Origin: Oscillospiraceae bacterium
GTDB taxonomy: Bacteria > Bacillota > Clostridia > Oscillospirales > Oscillospiraceae
Direction: 5' to 3'
DNA: 64,000 nt
NCBI GenBank assembly: GCA_021770845.1
Contig: JAETQF010000003.1
Location: forward strand, 1-64,000
A model generated the notes under the pieces. It did not search any database. It was not told where the DNA came from and worked only from the letters and a program-made list of their open reading frames with translations. Positions 1 to 7,245 of the stretch are shown piece after piece. The position numbers and the translations under genes are program-made. Numbering within the stretch: position 1 is the first letter of the stretch; each line of letters opens with the position of its first letter.

Positions 1-20
1 TCCTCAAATAATGATTTCAT
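1..20 (-). CDS. Partial 5' end of a gene, possibly TnpV-like
   Basis: Only the first six codons (MKSLFE) fall inside the window, reading off its left edge. A good Shine-Dalgarno GGAGGA lies 7 nt upstream. The start MKSLFE followed by a Gly-rich segment is what I remember of TnpV proteins from clostridial transposons, but six residues cannot prove it. An in-frame alternative ATG at 95 (MVSEDVAKAV...) also has a GAGGT ahead of it. The surrounding 147 bases are clearly poorer in GC than the rest of the window, which fits acquired DNA. Confidence 0.3.
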
Positions 21-147
21 TGCAGATTCCTCCGTTTGTTCAGATTTTCTGCAATACACCGTATTGACTGCCTTTGCTACATCTTCTGAAACCATCGTTA
101 GGGAACCTCATCATGACGCGGGCCGCTGTCTTTTCATCAAACCCTTT

Positions 148-1167
148 TTAGTTGGACGCGGTGTCCAGATCAGAATCTCCGCCCCAAATCATGTTCTTGC
201 GCAGCTCGCCGCCCACGATCTCCATCTGATGCTTCTTGAGCTGCTGGCGCTTGGAGTTGAAGAAGGTGCGGCCGTTCTTGTTCTCGGCGATCCACTTGCC
301 GGCGAAGGTGCCGTCCTGGATGTCGGACAGCACGGCGCGCATACGGGCCTTGGTCTCCTCGTGGGGGATGACCCGGGGGCCGCTGACGTACTCGCCGAAC
401 TCGGCGGTGTCCGAGATGGAGAAGTTCATGGCCGCCACGCCGCCCTTGTTGATCAGGTCGATGATGAGCTTCATCTCGTGGATGCACTCGAAGTAGGCGT
501 TCTCCGGCTCGTACCCGGCCTCCACCAGCACCTCGAAGCCGCAGCGCATCAGATCCACCACGCCGCCGCACAGCACGGTCTGCTCGCCGAACAGGTCGGT
601 CTCCGTCTCGTCGTGGAAGGTGGTCTCCATCACGCCCGCCCGGGCGCCGCCGATGCCCGCGATGTAGGCCAAGGCGATCTGGTAGGCGTGGCCGGTGGCG
701 TCCTGCTCCACGGCCACCAGGCAGGGCACGCCCTTGCCCGCCACGTAGGTGGAGCGGACGGTGTGGCCCGGGCCCTTGGGGGCGGCCATGAACACGTCCA
801 CCCCGGCGGGGGGGACGATCTGCTGGTAGCGGATGTTAAAGCCGTGGGCGAAGGCCAGGGCCTTGCCCTCGGTCATGTAGGGGGCGATGTCCCGGTTGTA
901 GACCTCGGCCTGCACCTCGTCGTTGATCAGGATCATGACGATATCCGCCCACTCAGCGGCGGCGGGGACGGTCTTGACGGCCAGACCGGCCTTCTCGGCG
1001 GCGGGCCAGCTCTTGGAGCCCTCCCGCAGGCCCACGCACACGTCGCAGCCGGAGTCCTTCAGGTTCAGGGCGTGGGCGTGGCCCTGGGAGCCGTAGCCGA
1101 TGATGGCGATCTTCCTGCCCTTCAGCCAGCTCAGGTCGCAGTCCTTCTCATAATACATTTTAGCCAT
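148..1167 (-). CDS. ilvC: Ketol-acid reductoisomerase
   Basis: Converts acetolactate or acetohydroxybutyrate to the dihydroxy acid with NADPH and Mg2+, the second step of valine/isoleucine/leucine synthesis, in the cytoplasm. 339 aa, the normal length of class I enzymes. The Rossmann motif GYGSQGHAH is at about residues 24-32, and the metal-binding stretch [12 protein letters not shown] is in the knotted C-terminal domain. I chose the ATG at 1167 (MAKMYYEK), 8 nt after GAGGAGTG; a GTG 9 bases upstream overlaps the ribosome-binding site. It is the third gene of ilvB-ilvN-ilvC, separated from ilvN by about 190 bp holding a palindromic repeat. Very sure of family and role. Confidence 0.97.
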   Translation of the reverse strand: MAKMYYEKDCDLSWLKGRKIAIIGYGSQGHAHALNLKDSGCDVCVGLREGSKSWPAAEKAGLAVKTVPAAAEWADIVMILINDEVQAEVYNRDIAPYMTEGKALAFAHGFNIRYQQIVPPAGVDVFMAAPKGPGHTVRSTYVAGKGVPCLVAVEQDATGHAYQIALAYIAGIGGARAGVMETTFHDETETDLFGEQTVLCGGVVDLMRCGFEVLVEAGYEPENAYFECIHEMKLIIDLINKGGVAAMNFSISDTAEFGEYVSGPRVIPHEETKARMRAVLSDIQDGTFAGKWIAENKNGRTFFNSKRQQLKKHQMEIVGGELRKNMIWGGDSDLDTASN

Positions 1168-1224
1168 GGTGAACACTCCTCAATATAAAAATTGAATAAT
1201 TGCAAATTCCAAGACGCGGCAACC

Positions 1225-1301
1225 TGTAGGGTGGGACGACCCCGGCCCGCCGCCCTTCATACGGACGGGCCCAGCGGTGCGCCGGGGTCGCCGCACCCTG
1301 C
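1225..1301. repeat. Palindromic repeat family 1, copy 1
   Basis: Begins TGTAGGGTG and ends CACCCTGCC; the two arms (about 27 nt) pair imperfectly around a GC-rich core that includes CATACGGACGGG. It lies between ilvN and ilvC inside the operon. Five similar elements occur at 11812, 20941, 25444, 30162 and 57298. The CATACGGACGGG core word recurs beside the copy at 20941. Confidence 0.7.
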
Positions 1302-1358
1302 CAATCTCCAACGTATCATAGCACAGCGCCGGGAAAAAGAATGATAACCGGGATACAA

Positions 1359-1919
1359 TTACAAAATGTTCTTGCCCAGGTCGAACTCCTCCCGCACCTT
1401 GTTGCCGGAGTTGTTGCGGATGGTGGCCTCGCCCCGCTCCAGGGCCACCATGCCGGTGCGAACCAGCTCCAGTATGCCGAACTCGGCCAGCAGCTTCTCC
1501 AGGGCGTCGTCCTTGGACTCCTGGCCGATGATGGCCAGGGTGAGGCTCTGGGTGGACACGTCGATGATGGAGGCCCGGAAGATGTTGGCGATCTGGATCA
1601 CCTCGTTGCGCACCTCCCGGCTCTCCGCCTTCACCTTGATGAGCACCAGCTCCCGGCGGATGGACTGCTCCGGGGGCAGCAGCCGCACGGAGTAGACGGA
1701 AAACTGCTTGCGCAGCTGGTTGATGATCTGGCCCACCTGCTGCTCGCCGCACAGCACCTCAATGGTGATACGGGACACCGCCGGGTCGTCGGTGGTGCCC
1801 ACCGCCAGGGACTCGATGTTGTAGCCCTTCCGGGAGAACAGCCGGGACACCTGGCTGAGCACGCCGGCGGTGTTCTCCACCAGCACGGACAGGGTGTGGC
1901 GCTTGATCACAGTTAACAT
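1359..1919 (-). CDS. ilvN: Acetolactate synthase, small regulatory subunit
   Basis: Regulatory subunit that confers valine feedback control on IlvB. 186 aa, slightly longer than the usual 160-175. The N-terminal ACT domain is plain (VENTAGVLSQVSRLFSRKG at about residues 14-32), followed by a second ACT-like half. An AAGGAGTG ribosome-binding site precedes the ATG. It lies 130 bp downstream of ilvB; that gap contains a 28-nt perfect palindrome directly after the ilvB stop. It should be co-transcribed with ilvB and ilvC. The symbol ilvH would serve equally well. Confidence 0.95.
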   Translation of the reverse strand: MLTVIKRHTLSVLVENTAGVLSQVSRLFSRKGYNIESLAVGTTDDPAVSRITIEVLCGEQQVGQIINQLRKQFSVYSVRLLPPEQSIRRELVLIKVKAESREVRNEVIQIANIFRASIIDVSTQSLTLAIIGQESKDDALEKLLAEFGILELVRTGMVALERGEATIRNNSGNKVREEFDLGKNIL

Positions 1920-2021
1920 GGAGATCTCTCACTCCTTCTCTGAAAAATTTAAACAACGTCGGTTGTCGTGGGAAAACCTTCCGAATTGGATCGCTTTGGT
2001 AGCGAATTCAAGCTCTTTTTG

Positions 2022-2049
2022 GTTACTTTTTCTCTCGAGAAAAAGTAAC
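2022..2049 (-). repeat. 28-nt palindrome (family 2), copy 1
   Basis: Perfect 13-bp arms (GTTACTTTTTCTC / GAGAAAAAGTAAC) with a 2-nt centre. On the minus strand it begins immediately after the ilvB TAA and is followed by CAAAAAGAGCTTGAA. The same palindrome and tail occur at 63645. Related copies lie at 42069, 44183 and 44910. No T-run follows, so it does not look like a normal terminator. Confidence 0.75.
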
Positions 2050-3759
2050 TTAATGAAGCAGGAAATCGGTGACGGGGGTGCCGCCGTTTACCATGGGGTG
2101 CACCATGGCGTCGATGTCGATGGCGCAGTCGATGACGCAGCCGCAGCCCGCCTCTAAGGCCTGCTTGAAGGCGTCCTCGAATTCCGCCTGGTTCTTGGCC
2201 CGGAAGCCCCGCAGGCCGTAGGCCTCCGCCAGCTTGACGAAGTCGGGGCCCCGATCCAGGGTTGTTTGGGAGAACCGCTTGTCGTAGATCAGGTTCTGCC
2301 ACTGGCGCACCATGCCCAGGGTGCGGTTGTCGAAGATGACGGTGATGATGGGCAGGTGGTAGTGCTCCACCGTGGCCAGCTCGTGGCAGTTCATGCGGAA
2401 GCAGCCGTCCCCGGTGCAGTGCACCACCACCTTGTCCGGGCAGCCCACCTTGGCCCCCATGGCGGCCCCAAGGCCGAAGCCCATGGTGCCGAAGCCGCCG
2501 CTGGTGAGCAGCTGGCCGGGGCGGGAGAAGTGGTAGTACTGGCACGACCACATCTGGTGCTGGCCCACGTCGGTGGCGATGATGGCGTCGCCGTCCGTCA
2601 GGTCGGAGATGGTTTCCAGGATCTCGTGGGCGTGGAGGATGTTGTCCTTCTTCAGGGGCAGCTCCTTCCGGGCGAACACCTGGGCCTTCCAGGCGGTGTA
2701 GTCGTGCTGGGGCAGCGTCTCGTTGAGCAGCTCCAGCACCCGCCTCGCGTCGCCGATGATGTGGTGGTAGGTGAGCACGTTCTTGTCGATCTCCGCCCGG
2801 TCGATGTCGATATGTACGATCTTGGCGTTCTGGGCGAAGGAGGCGGGGTCGGTGGCCACCCGGTCGGAGAACCGGCAGCCGATGGCGATGAGCAGGTCGC
2901 ACTCGGCGGTGGCCATATTGGAGGCGTGGGAGCCGTGCATCCCCACCATGCCGGTGAACAGGGGGTGGTTCCCCGGGCAGGCCCCGCCCCCCATGATGGT
3001 GGAGCCCACCGGGGCGTCCAGCCGCTCCATGAATTTGCGGAACTCGGGCACCGCCCCCTTGGAGCGGATCACGCCGCCCCCCACCAGCACCATGGGCCGC
3101 TGGGACTGGGCGATGAGCTCCAGCAGCTTGTCGATGTCCTCCCGGTTGGGCTCGGGGTTTTTCAGATCCCGGTTGGAGCGGCGCAGCAGGGTGGCCAGCC
3201 GGCCGTGGTTGGGGTGCTCCGCCAGGGGCAGGTACTCGTACTCCCCCTCGATGGCGGTGACGTTCTTGGCGATGTCCACCAGCACCGGGCCGGGGCGGCC
3301 GGAGCGGGCGATGGCGAAGGCCTCCCGGATCACGTCCGCCAGCTCGTTCACGTCCTTCACCAGGAAGTTGCACTTGGTGATGGGCATGGTGATGCCGGTG
3401 ATGTCCACCTCCTGGAAGGAGTCCTTGCCGATGAGGTGCTCAGCCACGTTGCAGGTGATAAACACCACGGGGGAGGAGTCGTAGTAGGCGGTGGCGATGC
3501 CGGTGACCAGGTTGGTGGCCCCGGGGCCGGAGGTGGCAAAGCACACCCCCACCTTCCCGGTGGCCCGGGCGTAGCCGTCGGCGGCGTGGGACGCGCCCTG
3601 CTCGTGGGACGTGAGGTAGTGGTGGATCTTCTGGCCGTAGCCGTGGAGCTCGAACTCGTCGTAGATGTTGAGAATGGTGCCGCCGGGGTAGCCGAACACC
3701 GTGTCCACCCCCTGCTCCAGCAGGCACTCCATGACAATCTGGGATCCGCGCATCCGCAT
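2050..3759 (-). CDS. ilvB: Acetolactate synthase, large catalytic subunit
   Basis: ThDP-dependent condensation of two pyruvates, or pyruvate with 2-ketobutyrate, the first step of branched-chain amino acid synthesis. 569 aa, the normal length. The N-terminal PYR domain has the catalytic Glu in SHEQGASHAADGYAR. The C-terminal ThDP-binding motif begins GDGCFRMNCHEL and ends with the Asn of IFDN. The start (MRMRGSQ) follows AAAAGGAGG. First gene of the ilvBNC operon; a strong sigma-A promoter lies about 100 nt upstream. I saw no T-box and no branched-chain-rich leader peptide. Confidence 0.97.
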   Translation of the reverse strand: MRMRGSQIVMECLLEQGVDTVFGYPGGTILNIYDEFELHGYGQKIHHYLTSHEQGASHAADGYARATGKVGVCFATSGPGATNLVTGIATAYYDSSPVVFITCNVAEHLIGKDSFQEVDITGITMPITKCNFLVKDVNELADVIREAFAIARSGRPGPVLVDIAKNVTAIEGEYEYLPLAEHPNHGRLATLLRRSNRDLKNPEPNREDIDKLLELIAQSQRPMVLVGGGVIRSKGAVPEFRKFMERLDAPVGSTIMGGGACPGNHPLFTGMVGMHGSHASNMATAECDLLIAIGCRFSDRVATDPASFAQNAKIVHIDIDRAEIDKNVLTYHHIIGDARRVLELLNETLPQHDYTAWKAQVFARKELPLKKDNILHAHEILETISDLTDGDAIIATDVGQHQMWSCQYYHFSRPGQLLTSGGFGTMGFGLGAAMGAKVGCPDKVVVHCTGDGCFRMNCHELATVEHYHLPIITVIFDNRTLGMVRQWQNLIYDKRFSQTTLDRGPDFVKLAEAYGLRGFRAKNQAEFEDAFKQALEAGCGCVIDCAIDIDAMVHPMVNGGTPVTDFLLH

Positions 3760-3868
3760 AGTGGGAACCTCCTTTTATGACAAAAAAGCACAGCCGCGTC
3801 CCACACAGGACGAGCCATGCTCCTCGGTGCGTTTGAAACGCGCATACATAATTTAACGTATTGAAGCT

Positions 3869-3897
3869 ATAATAGCTGGTTACGGCGGATTTGTCAA
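3869..3897 (-). promoter_or_regulatory. Promoter of ilvBNC
   Basis: Minus strand TTGACA (3897-3892), 17-nt spacer, TATTAT (3874-3869). Spacing is ideal for the housekeeping sigma factor. The leader to the ilvB ATG is about 100 nt. Confidence 0.7.
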
Positions 3898-3932
3898 TGT
3901 AAAATGCTTGGCGGGCTGGAAATTTCGCCGCT

Positions 3933-3971
3933 CAGACAAAAACCCAGCGGAAACCGCCGGGTTTTTGTCTG
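3933..3971. terminator. A/T-flanked hairpin between the ilv promoter and the DUF1540 gene
   Basis: Perfect 13-bp stem (CAGACAAAAACCC / GGGTTTTTGTCTG) with a 13-nt loop. The T-run sits inside the stem on both strands, so it could stop transcription arriving from the DUF1540 gene before the ilv promoter. Confidence 0.5.
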
Positions 3972-3998
3972 AAACTGTCAACTGCTGGACGCTGTTGT

Positions 3999-4133
3999 CA
4001 CGCTGCGAAGCCTCCGCGACGGGCCATAAGTCCTCCGACTGCGTGGAAACCCATCCGGGGGCCTGCGGCCCCCTCCTTGGGCTTTCCACTCCGCTCCGGA
4101 CTTATGTCCCTGCTCCCGGCTTCTCCGCGCTTC
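3999..4133. repeat. Large nested palindrome after the DUF1540 gene
   Basis: About 135 bp folding back on itself. The arms share CATAAGTCC and GTGGAAA, and a central GGGGGCC/GGCCCCC hairpin closes the structure. It ends exactly at the DUF1540 stop codon. It does not share arms with the other repeat families in the window. A long 3' RNA structure or a MITE-like insertion are both possible. Confidence 0.5.
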
Positions 4134-4319
4134 TCAGTTGCAGCCGCAGGTGGTGCCGTGGTCGCCCAGCTTGAAGGACGCGCACTCCGTCTCCTTGCAG
4201 TCGCACACGCTGTTCTGGCAGTGGCCCACCTGGATCTCGTTGAGGGTGCAGCGTTGATCCTTGTGGTAGGTGCAGCTGTTCACGGAACACTTGATGCTGG
4301 GATTGGTCTGGTTCATCAT
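4134..4319 (-). CDS. DUF1540 Cys-rich small protein
   Basis: 61 aa, with cysteines spaced as in DUF1540 proteins (CSVNSCTYHK, RCTLNEI, CDCKETEC, CGCN). The family is thought to bind metal through these cysteines and is common in sporulating Clostridia; the function is not established. ATG at 4319 after AAGGAGG. It may be co-transcribed with the membrane protein gene 68 bp upstream. The gene is followed directly by the large palindrome at 3999-4133. Family assignment is firm; the role is unknown. Confidence 0.85.
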   Translation of the reverse strand: MMNQTNPSIKCSVNSCTYHKDQRCTLNEIQVGHCQNSVCDCKETECASFKLGDHGTTCGCN

Positions 4320-4387
4320 GATCGTTTCCTCCTTGTATCGCTTGGGATTCCCGAGTACAAGAAGGAGTATGCCCGTTCCCGGTTGGA

Positions 4388-5245
4388 TTATGCGCCGGGA
4401 GGGTCGGGCGGCGTGTCCTCCGCGGCCGGGGCGGCGGGCCTGCGCTGGAAGCGGGGGATGAACCGGGTGGCGAAGCTGCCCTTGCCCCGGCCCTTCACGT
4501 AGAAATAGCCGATGGCGGAGAACACCACCGCCCCGATGAAGTTGACGAACAGATCCTTCATGGTGTCGATGAGGCCCACATCCAGATAGCCGCCCAGGCC
4601 CAGGGGCATCTGGGTGCCGTCCTCCAGCACCAGGATCACGTCCTGAATGCCCTTGACAATGACGGCGGTGGTGCCGTGGTTGGGATCCAGGTTGACGGTG
4701 GAGATGGTGTTGATCACCGTGTCCTTCTGCATATCGAACAGGACGAACTGATCCATGGAGAACTCGAAAAACTCCCACAGCACGCCGATGGTCATGGAGA
4801 AGCAGAAGGCGGTCACCGCCACGAAGAAGGGGGACAGGTGGAGGGACACCTTTTCCTCGCGGTTGAGTATGTCCACCAGGGCGAAGCCGATGGCGGCGCA
4901 CAAAAAGCCGTTCATGGTGTGGAGCATGGTGTCCCAGCCGTGGAAATGGGTATAATAGGACTGGATTTCGCCTAAAATCTCGGCGGCGTAGATGAACAGC
5001 AGGATGATGATCTCCAGCGTGTCCGGCAGATCGATGTGGAGCCGCCGCTCGAAGGCGGAGGGCAGCATGAACAGCACCAGGGTGAGGACGCACAGGAGCA
5101 CGTTTTCATAGTTCCGGTTGAAGAACTGGGCCACCAGCATCCCCACCACCGACAGGCGCAGGACGAAGTAGACGGTGTATACCAGCTTCTTGTTTTCCAC
5201 GTGCCGCCATTCCCAGCCCTTGAGGCCTCTTGTCCGTTTCGGCAT
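4388..5245 (-). CDS. Multi-pass membrane protein, YjdF/DUF2238-like
   Basis: 285 aa with about six hydrophobic segments: residues roughly 18-40, 48-62, 78-95, 108-125, 140-160 and one near 245. A conserved-looking stretch HGWDTMLHTMNGF and the later GVLWEFFEF recall the YjdF/DUF2238 inner-membrane family. A hydrophilic loop lies between the fifth and last segments, and the tail is rich in Pro, Ala and Arg. GAGGAGC precedes the ATG. Upstream it is divergent from the small gene at 5312. No enzymatic motif is visible, so function is unknown. Confidence 0.75.
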   Translation of the reverse strand: MPKRTRGLKGWEWRHVENKKLVYTVYFVLRLSVVGMLVAQFFNRNYENVLLCVLTLVLFMLPSAFERRLHIDLPDTLEIIILLFIYAAEILGEIQSYYTHFHGWDTMLHTMNGFLCAAIGFALVDILNREEKVSLHLSPFFVAVTAFCFSMTIGVLWEFFEFSMDQFVLFDMQKDTVINTISTVNLDPNHGTTAVIVKGIQDVILVLEDGTQMPLGLGGYLDVGLIDTMKDLFVNFIGAVVFSAIGYFYVKGRGKGSFATRFIPRFQRRPAAPAAEDTPPDPPGA

Positions 5246-5311
5246 TTGCGCGCTCCTCTCGTGTCAGACTGCGCCCCTCGGCGCATAGTATGGGGTTGGA
5301 GGTGATACATC

Positions 5312-5524
5312 ATGGATCTGCGTGAAAACAAGATTACGCTGGGCGAGCTGTGGGACAATCCCAACAGCAGGGCGGTGTTCCAGAAGCGCATCCCCATGCT
5401 GGCCAAGCACCCGGTACGGGGCGCGGCCCGGACGGTGACGCTGGAGCAGCTCCGGGATTTCCTGAACGGCTGGGTGCCCGGTATGCTGATCAACGGGGTG
5501 ATGCAGGAGCTGAAGCGGCTGTAA
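5312..5524 (+). CDS. Small hypothetical protein, 70 aa
   Basis: Reads MDLRENKITLGELWDN... and ends MQELKRL. A clear GGAGGTGAT lies ahead of the ATG and a good hairpin terminator lies after it, so it is a real monocistronic gene. The pattern TLGEL-WDNPNSRAVFQK and TLEQLRDFL resembles a short helical tail module I recall on some clostridial glycoside hydrolases; that resemblance is from memory and weak. No transmembrane segment or cysteines. Function unknown. Confidence 0.75.
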   Translation: MDLRENKITLGELWDNPNSRAVFQKRIPMLAKHPVRGAARTVTLEQLRDFLNGWVPGMLINGVMQELKRL

Positions 5525-5559
5525 TCCATGCGATACATCACAGTAAGCATACCAAAAAA

Positions 5560-5589
5560 CGGGCCCGCTGTCAAATGACGGCGGGCCCG
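5560..5589. terminator. Shared terminator of the 5312 gene and sdaAA
   Basis: Stem CGGGCCCGC / GCGGGCCCG with an A-run upstream on the plus strand, which becomes a T-run for the minus-strand sdaAA transcript. Convergent genes flank it. Confidence 0.65.
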
Positions 5590-5606
5590 GATTGTCGAGA
5601 AATGGA

Positions 5607-6470
5607 TCAGCGGGCGTCGGAACGGCCGCCGTGGGCGGCGATCCGCCGCCCGGTGGGGGTGGCGGCCAGCCCCCCCTGCCCCGTCTCCCGCAGGGAGGAG
5701 GGCAGGGCACAGCCCACGGCGCCCATGGCGTCGATGACCTCGTCGCAGGGAATGGGGCTGGTCAGCCCCGCCAGCGCCATGTCCGCGCAGGTCAGGGCGT
5801 TCACCGCCCCCATCACGTTGCGCTTCACGCAGGGGCACTCCACCAGCCCGCCCACCGGGTCGCACACCAGCCCCAGCACGTTTTGCAGGGCCATGGCGCA
5901 GGCGGCGGCCATCTGATCCGGCGTGCCCCTCCGGGCGTGCACCAGCGCGGCGGCAGCCATGCCGGAGGCGGAGCCCACCTCCGCCTGACAGCCGCCCTCC
6001 GCCCCGGAGATGGAGGAGCGCTGGGCGATGACCTGCCCGAACCCTCCGGCCACGTACAGGCACTCCACCATGGCCTCGTCGGACAGCCCCTCCCGGCGCT
6101 GGAGGGGGAGGAGCACCGCGGGCAGCACCCCGCAGGCCCCGGCGGTGGGGGCGGCCACAATCCGGCCCATGCAGGCGTTGTGCTCCCCCATCTTCAGGGC
6201 TACGGAGGCCACCTCCTGGACAAAAGGCCCGGAGATAGGGTCGGCCAGCTCGGCCATTTTGGCCCCCTGCCCCCCGGACAGGCCGCTGGCGGAGCGGCGG
6301 GCGGGGTCGTACTCCGCCTCGGACTGCTTCATGGCCTGCCACAGCCTGCCCATGCGGGCCAGACTGGCGGCGGGATCCGCGTCCCGATCCCGGCAGTCGT
6401 CCTCCAAAACGGCTTTCCACAGGGGCTTGTCCGCCGACGCGGACAGCATCGCTTCTACAGAACCAAACAT
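5607..6470 (-). CDS. sdaAA: L-serine dehydratase, iron-sulfur type, alpha subunit
   Basis: Deaminates L-serine to pyruvate with the beta subunit, using an oxygen-sensitive [4Fe-4S] cluster. 287 aa, the usual length for the two-subunit Firmicute form. Visible are PTAGACG, the GAEGGCQAE box, and the Cys-containing CDPVGGLVECPC that supplies cluster ligands. It starts 1 bp after the sdaAB stop, so the two are translationally coupled. The product feeds pyruvate, next to the pyruvate kinase gene downstream on the map. Confidence 0.95.
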   Translation of the reverse strand: MFGSVEAMLSASADKPLWKAVLEDDCRDRDADPAASLARMGRLWQAMKQSEAEYDPARRSASGLSGGQGAKMAELADPISGPFVQEVASVALKMGEHNACMGRIVAAPTAGACGVLPAVLLPLQRREGLSDEAMVECLYVAGGFGQVIAQRSSISGAEGGCQAEVGSASGMAAAALVHARRGTPDQMAAACAMALQNVLGLVCDPVGGLVECPCVKRNVMGAVNALTCADMALAGLTSPIPCDEVIDAMGAVGCALPSSLRETGQGGLAATPTGRRIAAHGGRSDAR

Positions 6471-6471
6471 T

Positions 6472-7137
6472 TTAATCCTCCGAAAGGTTGAGATAGATGC
6501 AGCGCACCACGCCGCCCAGAAGCTGGATATTGCCGATGATCTCCGGGGTGAGGGGTTGATCGCACTCCAGCACCATGACGGACAGGCCCTCCCGGCGATC
6601 CCGATAGAGCTGCATGGTGGCGATGTTCACCGCATGATGGGCCAGGCAGGAGCTGACCTCGGAGACGATGCCCGGCTTGTCCTGGTTGCGGATGACAAGG
6701 GTGGGCAGGTCGCCGGAGAAGGCGGCGGTCATGCCGTCGATGGAGTTCACCCGGATCCGCCCGCCCCCCAGCGAGGAGGCGTTCACCACCACGGTGCGCC
6801 CCCGCTCCCCGATGAGGGTCATGACGGCGGTGTTGGGATGGGCGTCCCGGAGATCCACCGTCTGGATGCGCACGTCCAGCCGGGCCTCCTTGGCCAGCTG
6901 GAAGCTGCGGGGGATATCGGGGTCGTCGGGCTTCATGGCCAGCAGGCCGGCCACGATGGCCCGGTCGGTGCCGTGGCCCGCGCCGGTGGCGGCAAAGGAG
7001 CCGTGGAGGGCGATGTTGGCCCGGGCGGGCTGGAAGCCCAGCAGCTTCCGGGCCACGTAGCCCATCCGGACGGCCCCGGCGGTGTGGGAGGAGGAGGGGC
7101 CCACCATCACGGGGCCCATGATGTCAAACAGATTCAA
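6472..7137 (-). CDS. sdaAB: L-serine dehydratase, iron-sulfur type, beta subunit
   Basis: 221 aa. The N-terminal part (MGPSSSHTAGAVRMGY-type motif, here VGPSSSHTAGAVRMG) is the SDH beta domain. A C-terminal ACT domain (DKPGIVSEVSSCLAHH) probably senses serine. The start is TTG at 7137 behind GGGAGGC. First gene of the sdaAB-sdaAA pair, with an extended -10 promoter about 35 nt upstream. Confidence 0.95.
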   Translation of the reverse strand: MNLFDIMGPVMVGPSSSHTAGAVRMGYVARKLLGFQPARANIALHGSFAATGAGHGTDRAIVAGLLAMKPDDPDIPRSFQLAKEARLDVRIQTVDLRDAHPNTAVMTLIGERGRTVVVNASSLGGGRIRVNSIDGMTAAFSGDLPTLVIRNQDKPGIVSEVSSCLAHHAVNIATMQLYRDRREGLSVMVLECDQPLTPEIIGNIQLLGGVVRCIYLNLSED

Positions 7138-7172
7138 AAAAACGCCTCCCGAAAGGTCAATTTACAGATCCT

Positions 7173-7182
7173 ATTATAGCAT
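7173..7182 (-). promoter_or_regulatory. Promoter of sdaAB-sdaAA (extended -10)
   Basis: Minus-strand TGCTATAAT (TGn-TATAAT), with TATAAT at 7178-7173. I see no good -35, as is common with extended -10 promoters. Confidence 0.55.
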
Positions 7183-7210
7183 ACGGATCGATTTCCCGCA
7201 AGAGAAAAAG

Positions 7211-7240
7211 CCGGCGGCCCGGGCTGTTCCGGGCCGCCGG
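7211..7240 (-). terminator. Terminator of pyk
   Basis: 13-bp GC-rich stem (CCGGCGGCCCGG / CCGGGCCGCCGG) followed on the minus strand by CTTTTTCTCT, just after the pyk stop. Confidence 0.8.
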
Positions 7241-7245
7241 TGAAT

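Noticed and set aside
64-1188. 374-aa open frame opposite ilvC
   Set aside because: It is a shadow: rich in Gly, Ala, His and Leu from GC-rich antisense codons, without a ribosome-binding site, fully covering ilvC. Many similar long antisense frames in the window were dropped for the same reason.
3775-3849. 24-codon possible leader peptide ahead of ilvB (minus strand)
   Set aside because: It has almost no Ile, Leu or Val codons and no attenuator hairpin pair, so an ilv leader is not supported.
3760-3868. T-box or riboswitch in the ilv leader
   Set aside because: The leader is only about 100 nt and lacks a T-box sequence (TGG-type core) or terminator.
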